Source: Chamaecrista fasciculata (taxonomy: Eukaryota > Streptophyta > Magnoliopsida > Fabales > Fabaceae). Taken from it: 64,000 bases of DNA. The DNA lies in the NCBI GenBank assembly GCA_003254925.1, contig QANZ01008342.1:52487-116486 (forward strand), written 5' to 3'. Both the position numbers and the translations under genes were made by a program. Of this stretch, positions 57,501 through 64,000 are shown piece by piece. The notes under the pieces are model-generated. The model did not search any database. It saw only the letters and a list, made by a program, of their open reading frames with translations, and was not told the DNA's origin. Each line of letters starts with the position of its first letter. The first letter of the stretch is position 1.

Positions 57501-59280
57501 ATGTATTTAACTATGTAAATTTTGTCGTTAATATTTTACTAACGTAAAAACAAAAAATAAAATTAACCAAAATATGAAATATTAAGGACTGAACTGACCA
57601 CAAAGGAACACTTAGAATATAATTCACAATTAATATAAAATCTATAGATTAACATGATACTTTTTCCAAGGATATAAGTATCCGATGATAATATTTATAC
57701 TTGTCTAATATTTAATGAGTAATTATATTTTACTATATGAATTTGTATCTAATATCTATCTGGTAATAATATTTTTTCAGACATGTATTATCTCGTCCTT
57801 TAAGATTTACATATGTATCAAAGCTATATATATATATATATTGTTTTTCTTTCGTTTTTATTTGATAAAAGGAAATTAAAAAGTAAGAATCATTCGGTGC
57901 TGGAATATGAATTAAAAGTTAAACATGAATGAGCTAGTTAGCTAGTCATATATAAAGGATATAACATTGTAACTTCTAATATATAATAATATATATAGAT
58001 AGACAGATAGGTTTTTTATATAAAATATATAATATTTATTTTTTTATGTTAATAGTCATTAAGACAAAAGTCTAAACATTCTATTTGTGGTTAGTGGCAT
58101 TGTCTAAAGCCATTGTCATTAATAATAATAGAAAAAGGTGATCAATGTCACTCTAAAGTTGAAAGCAAGTGTGTATCAACAACTATTTATAGTCAATGAT
58201 GGTATAAGTTGATAATTAATTATTACAGCCAATATAATGAAATTAATTAATTAAGCATTCTTTGTATTCGCGTCATCACTACTTGATTTGATTAGATTCA
58301 GTGTTATATATATATACTCTCTCACACACACACTAGATTATTAAACCTGAACATCATATATTCAGTGATTAAATTTTCTAGAGCTCAGCCTTCATCTAAT
58401 TAAAACATATAATTTATAATTCATAATTATCAAATTAGGGTATGCATGTGCTTTACTTAAACTTTGACAAAACCCCACATGAAAAAAAATAATTTCAAAA
58501 TATAATGAAGCTATAATAGTATGGCCATAGAAAAAAGATATTTCTTGTAAAGAAAGAACGTGAATTGAATGTTTTTGTTGTTATTTATTTATTTCTCAGC
58601 TAGACTGTATTTCTTATATTATCTGAAATCTTGCTCATATCTTGAATATATATACTTGAAAATGTAAATTTACCAAATTGGTGGGATCCACTAATTTAAT
58701 GTTATCAGATAATATCATAATAATAGATGGAGGAGAAGCCAACCCTAAATGCCATGGAACCATTAATATTTAATTTCTAGGCTCCCACTGGCATTTGTGA
58801 CCAATTGACCATTAATTACACTAACAAAATTAATCATTGAACAAATATAAAAGTAAAGTATGCATAGTAATTTTAGACTGATTAAATTATTGATTTTGTT
58901 CGTTAATTAAAAATTATTTGTTCATTGTGGATGAAACTATATATTATCATTGAAAAAGATAATTACTAATTACTTATTATTGATAATCATTTAAAAATAT
59001 TTCTGATAGTTCTTAATTAAGAAATAAAAAATGTTTTTATTAATTATTTTTAATATTAATTTTCAGTGTCTAACTATTTTGATGATTGAATAAAAAAGAG
59101 TACACTGAGTGATAACAGTTAAAATTAACTAATTAAAAATATTTAATTCTGTTTTTATGAAAAAGTTTTCAATATTTTTTTTTGATCATCTTCATTATTT
59201 CATTGTTAAAGTGAAATATCAATCACATAATATTTAGACAAGCCAAACAAAAAAAAATCACATAATATTTAGAACACAAT
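57501..59280. other. AT-rich intergenic DNA
   Basis: Several short (TA)n runs (57826-57841, 58306-58316). No gene or bounded element. Confidence 0.5.
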
Positions 59281-59672
59281 TGTTAAAGTATACTTTGGGT
59301 CTGATAACTCTGACAAAGGTCTCAATTCGGTCTCATAACTTTTTTTGTTACAATTTTGGTCTCATAACTTTGGAAAAGGTCTCAATTTGGTCCCATAATT
59401 TTTTTTGTTGCAATTTTGGTCCCATAACTTTTGAAAACGTCTCACCATTGGTCGCAGACTGATTTCTATCCATTATCTATATCGTTAAAGATAATTTGAC
59501 ATACTGAGTTGGATGATGGCGCGACATATATGGGTGAAGTTATGAGAAGGATGAAAATCAGTTTGGGACCAACGGTGAGACGTTTTCAGAAGTTATGGGA
59601 CCAAAATTATAACAAAAAAAGTTATGAGACCAAATTAAGATCTTTGACAAAGTTATGAGACCAAAATACAAT
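59281..59672. mobile_element. Diverged Mutator-like MITE (AGCTAAAGTG family)
   Basis: Interior closely follows the 18069-18476 and 63324-63700 copies (ctcataactttggaaaaggtc, then the mirrored gagacgttttcagaagttat). The ends are decayed and no target duplication was found. The 60-codon frame inside is repeat. Confidence 0.7.
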
Positions 59673-60952
59673 AAACATCAAACTTTTATATATACTGGTC
59701 TTTAAAAAAAAAGCCTAATAAATGCTTCCAAAAGAACTGTATTTTACAATGCTTACTCCCAAAACTTTCATTTTAATTTCAATTGTTATAATTGTAAATT
59801 GTAATCATCTGACACCCCAGAAATAATATTAAATAGATCCTTATAGATGAGGACACAACAAAACAAAAAATATTAAAACTAACTCAAGTCTTAAAAGTAC
59901 AAGTAAAAAACATTATATTAATTACAGTACTGTTTTTATATATATTATAGCATAATTGAAGATGAAACAAGGTTGTCTAAAGATTAGGTAGCATAAGTAT
60001 GATTGAAATTGAATGAATCACAGACTAGCTAGCAAATGAAAATAGAACATGTATCAATATATCTATATCTATATATATAATATTAAACATTAATAGTATC
60101 AGGTGCCTCTCATTAAAAGTGAAGTTTCTATCAATCTGACATGTATATGTAAGCTTCTCTCTTCCATCCTTCAAAGTTCAAAGTTCAGTATATATCTTCA
60201 TCATCTTCTTCAACAATCACATCAGAATGAAGAAGAAACTTACCTAATGCAATAGCAACAATTAATGAAATTGAAATTAAGGAAAATAAATTAAGACCCA
60301 CTCACACACGTGCAAACAAATTGAGAGAGATTTTGACTCTTGAAGAACCCTAGCTAGGGTTGTAATTGTCAATAGACTCTTGTAGATCCATTTTTCTAGT
60401 CACACACAAAGTGTCATAGAAAAGTATTAATAAAGTTGAACATAATTAATTAATAACTGAATTCTTTAAATATGGTGTTTTGAATTTAAATTAGACCATG
60501 GATATAAAAAATTATTGCGCAAAGCAAAATTTATTTAAGTGATTTTTACATTTCAAAAGGATTAATCTATCGATTAAGAGATCGGATTGTCTAATTCTTA
60601 AAATAGTGTGATAAAAAATAATTATAGTTATATATATATTGATTTAGAAACCTATTTCTTTGAAAAAATAATTGTATTTAAATAAAATATGATATAAAAT
60701 ATTTAAATTTGAAATGAATAGCTGCAAATACCTTAATGCAATATATATATATATATATATAAATGGTTATGGGGATAATTAATGGAATTAATTTTTGCAA
60801 GTAGTTAGGTAGGGTCGGTTTGAGTTCACTACACCACCTAATTCTTTGTATGGGCCAATATATTAATTTAAGAAATCAACTATGGTGTCCTTGCAACTAG
60901 ATTGAAACTCAACAACTAGTGGGTCCTTAATCATTCACCATTCATGCATTCA

Positions 60953-61016
<64 letters not shown>

Positions 61017-61374
61017 GCATCTATATAAAATAAATATCTTCAGTATTTTCTTTATTGTGATTTTTTAATCAAGATATATAGCATTATTGGTTATAGTTAT
61101 AATTTTAGTCCATTATCCAAAAATCAAGTATATAACTCTCATAATTTAAATCAACAAGAATAACATGTATTCTTCTCATTTACATCAACTCTCATTTTTT
61201 AATGTGATCTCTTTGTAAGTTTTGATAAATGGCAAAAGAATTAATATTGATAAGTCAAAGTATATAGTTATTTTTAGTTGTATATCAAAGTTTATTTTTT
61301 TGGTAAATTGTACTCTCAAAGTAATCAAGTCAATTATACCCTAATTTTTTTTTTATTTTTTGTGTCAATTGTAC
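59673..61374. other. AT-rich intergenic DNA with microsatellites
   Basis: Includes (TA)n at about 60739-60761 and a long (CT)n(TA)n tract at about 60956-61016. No gene recognised. Confidence 0.5.
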
Positions 61375-61554
61375 TCCCAAATTGGACAATTTGGATCTTC
61401 TATAGTGCACTATAGGTGTAGTGCTAAAAGAGAAAGGAACAAGTAGAGAGAGAAAATAGGTCTCATTGACACTTTCTCTCTCTACCATATTCTTTTTTCT
61501 TTCAGCACTACACTCTTAAAGTATTATAGAAGATCCAAATTGCCAAATTGGGAG
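61375..61554. repeat. Long imperfect hairpin (foldback element core)
   Basis: The left arm (61375 to about 61450: ctcccaaattgg, ggatcttctata, gtgtagtgct, tagagagagaaa) is mirrored by the right arm (about 61480-61554) at roughly 80% over about 75 bases. The wider stretch 61300-61700 also has mirrored gtacaattgac motifs, so the hairpin may be the centre of a larger MITE. Confidence 0.7.
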
Positions 61555-62837
61555 GTATTTGAGTGTACAATTGACTCAAATGTAAAATATTGAAGATATA
61601 ATTGACTAAAAAATCTTTGAGGGTATAATGAAATTAACCACATATTTTGATGATGCAATTGATTAAAAAAAACTTTGGGATACAATTGAAAATGACTGTA
61701 CTCTTGAGAATAATATATCTTAAATGTGAAATATTTAATTTACCACTTGGGGTAAATTAAAAATAATTGCATTCTTTGTTGTCTCTCCAAAGTTTTGTCC
61801 CTACTAATTTAATTTGTAGTCGGCTAATTAGTTTGTGATGTAATATATATTAATAATAATAGAGAGGTTGATTATATGTATATTGGTCTAAAAACTTGAC
61901 ACAATTCCTAACTGTGAGAAAGCTAGCTGTCCTAAAAGTGTAAAGAAGATATGCAAATAAAGTTTTAACGATTATACAGATGTCACAAGAGGTGCAATGG
62001 GAGAGGTTGATGTAATATATATTAAAAATATTCGTAATAAAAGAGAAAAACTGAATGGTTTAAGATGTACTAAAACTCTAAAAGAAAAAAAGAGCAGCCA
62101 TGGTGGCATAAATGTAAATAAGAACGAAGAATAAGACAAACAACAAGAATCAAATATTAATCAGAAAGAAAAAAAAATTAAAGAAGAATAAGAGGGAGAG
62201 AGAGGGGTGGGTGGAGGAGGAAGAAGATAAGGTGTGAAAGAGAAGAGAAGAGTATGAATATATATATATATATATATATATAAAACTTAATTTTAAAATA
62301 CTTTTTGTCAAAATATTACTAAGACATTAACAATAAAAAATTAAAAATGGTACTCTCATTTCAGTTATTAATATCAATATAATGTTAATGAACTTTGAAA
62401 TAAAATTTTTGTATGGTTAAATCACAACTAATATTATATTAGTCCTTAAATTATGAGACAAGCTTCAGTTTGGTCATAAGATTATTTTATGTTCTGTTAT
62501 GGTCTTCAATCTTTTATATTTGTTTCACCGTTAGTTTAAAATGTAATTTCGTCTAATTTTCACTATAATTTTCACTATAATTAAGAATGGAGGTTTTTCT
62601 ATTTCTTTGCTTACTCACTAATTAGAACACATATGTAAGATAAATGGTTTATCTATATGTTAGAAATAACAATAAAAATCAAAATAAATCATATTTTAAA
62701 CTAAGAGTAATTTAAATAAATGTGAAAATGTAATAAGGGTCAAAACATAATAAAGAAAAGTAATTTTAGAACTAAAATAAAAGTAACTCCATAATTGGAG
62801 GACTAAAATAAATATTTGCGCCAAGAGAGAATTAGAA
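61555..62837. other. AT-rich intergenic DNA
   Basis: Outer half of the preceding foldback, a (TA)n tract at about 62260-62282, and a diverged ggtc/ggac repeat at about 62440-62815. No gene. Confidence 0.45.
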
Positions 62838-63180
62838 TTTAGAAGTAGTTAAGGTGAAAAAGGAAGAGAGAGAGAGGTATGAAAATGTAATGTATGATAG
62901 ATTTGTGGGACCCAAATAGAAAATAGGGAGATTTTGATGGGTTTCCCTTTTTGACGCGACGCCATGGAGCGTGGGTCCCACTCACCGTCAGACCACTCAC
63001 TCTCACTCTTAACTCATTCTTCTTCCTCACGTGCATTTTCTCTCTCTACTATTCTCTCCCCTTCAAACTCCCACCCACTCTTCCCTTTTTCCCTAACAAC
63101 AACAATTCTCTTACTAGTTTATTGTTAATTCACATAACTTCGATTTTTGCCATGTTGATAGACGATTTGTATCTTCTTTA
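62838..63180. promoter_or_regulatory. GC-richer island with G-box and TCP-like motifs
   Basis: Contains gtgggaccca (62906-62915), gtgggtcccac (62971-62981), CACGTG (63028-63033) and a long CT-rich stretch after 63040, as in a plant promoter and leader. No coding exon follows before the MITE at 63324. It could be the promoter of a gene beyond the window or distal ARF6 regulatory DNA. Confidence 0.35.
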
Positions 63181-63323
63181 AGCACTCATAAAATTTGAAG
63201 ATATATTCTGATTTTGGTAAACTTTCGGGATCTACTTCTTCTAAAACTTTTGTTCACTAAAAAAATTGGATTGTACTATAGTAGTGAATGTATCTATCTC
63301 AGTCCACAATTAAATATTCTTTA

Positions 63324-63700
63324 AGCTAAAATGTATTTTTGGTCTCATAACTTTGACAAAAGTCTCAATTTGGTCTCATAACTCTTTTTGTTGCAATTTT
63401 GATCCTATAACTTTTGAAAACGTCTCACTGTTGGTCCCAAGCTGATTTTCATCCATTATCTGCCGTTAAATCCACATCACTCATATTTGTCACGTCATCA
63501 TTCAACTCAGTATGTCAAATCATCTTTAACGATAAAAAATGGATGGAAATCAGCTTGGGACCAATGGTGAGACGTTTTCAAAAGTTATGGGACCAAAATT
63601 ACAACCTACAAAGTTATGAGACCAAATTGAGACTTTTGCCAAAGTTATGGGACCAAAATTGTAACAAAAAAAGTTATGGGACCAAAAGTGCACTTTAGCT
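63324..63700. mobile_element. Mutator-like MITE (AGCTAAAGTG family), complete, 377 bp
   Basis: Ends AGCTAAAATGTATTTTTGGT and ..ACCAAAAGTGCACTTTAGCT, with a perfect 9-bp duplication TATTCTTTA (63315-63323, 63701-63709). The two arms fold back over nearly the full length. The 94-codon frame inside is repeat. Confidence 0.9.
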
Positions 63701-64000
63701 TATTCTTTATTATCAAATATAAACATAAGTAGGTTTTCTTTATGTTAACAAAATTCTAGATATAATTATTAAAGCTAAATTTTACTTTTTTTCACATAGT
63801 TTTTGGGTGAATTTCAATCCATCTAACTTTTTGTTTATTTTTTTGTGTGTAATTGGTCCTAAATGTTTCAAGAAATTTTTATTTTTTAGTCCCAACTAAT
63901 GAATGTGGTTATATTCATTTCAAATTCTAATGCGATAAGTTTAGAGTTACATAGTTCTCTTTAAGTTTAATTAGAATTGTTAACAAACAAAGTCAAATTA
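63701..64000. other. AT-rich DNA to the end of the window
   Basis: Shows fragments of the ttggtcc/ggaccaa repeat type. No gene seen. Confidence 0.5.

Noticed and set aside
63414..63698. 94-codon frame near the right end
   Set aside because: It lies wholly in the MITE at 63324-63700 and its residues repeat with the element's internal units.
1..64000. CRISPR arrays, bacterial operons or phage genes
   Set aside because: Spaced direct repeats, ribosome-binding sites and dense ORFs are absent. Intron-bearing plant genes explain all coding signal.

Overview
The window is nuclear DNA of a flowering plant. The evidence is spliced genes with GT..AG introns, an ARF6-type auxin response factor with an intact miR167 site, a remorin, an mTERF protein, and AT-rich intergenic DNA full of MITEs, SINEs, LTR remnants and Helitrons. 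Gene order and protein features point to a eudicot. I cannot name the species. No bacterial, organellar or viral genes are seen. Runs or single bases of N at 17164, 18899-18928, 24386, 28860 and 54353 mark sequence gaps.

Layout. (1) 1-439: the end of a hAT-type element. (2) 806-8171 (+): seven-exon C3HC/NuBaID zinc-finger gene (ZC3HC1/NIPA class, 957 aa). (3) 9795-10703 (+): single-exon mTERF gene (302 aa). (4) 11386-15855 (-): five-exon auxilin/JAC1-like J-domain gene (503 aa). (5) 15856-32939: a 17 kb gene-free tract of transposon remnants. (6) 32940-37557 (+): six-exon remorin (533 aa) with a possible 24-nt cassette exon. (7) 37558-43471: 6 kb intergenic tract with a solo LTR, a SINE and MITEs. 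(8) 43472-49119 (-): 14-exon ARF6-like gene (887 aa) with a leader rich in short upstream ORFs. (9) 49120-64000: 15 kb upstream of ARF6, with no gene recognised, mobile-element remnants and two GC-richer islands that could be regulatory.

All exon junctions were assigned by hand. Each of the four main gene models keeps an open frame across every junction, and the lengths are multiples of three. The J-domain gene, the remorin and ARF6 match, from memory, the Arabidopsis cluster At1g30280, At1g30320 and At1g30330. This suggests a conserved syntenic block expanded here by transposons.

The genes do not form one pathway. The most interesting points are: the two-module zinc domain of the first gene split by a roughly 525-residue insert; a duplicated exon end in the remorin intron that forms an in-frame 24-nt exon; an intact 302-bp Helitron; a second Helitron-like insert flanked by a perfect 215-bp direct repeat; and several MITE families with 9-bp target duplications.
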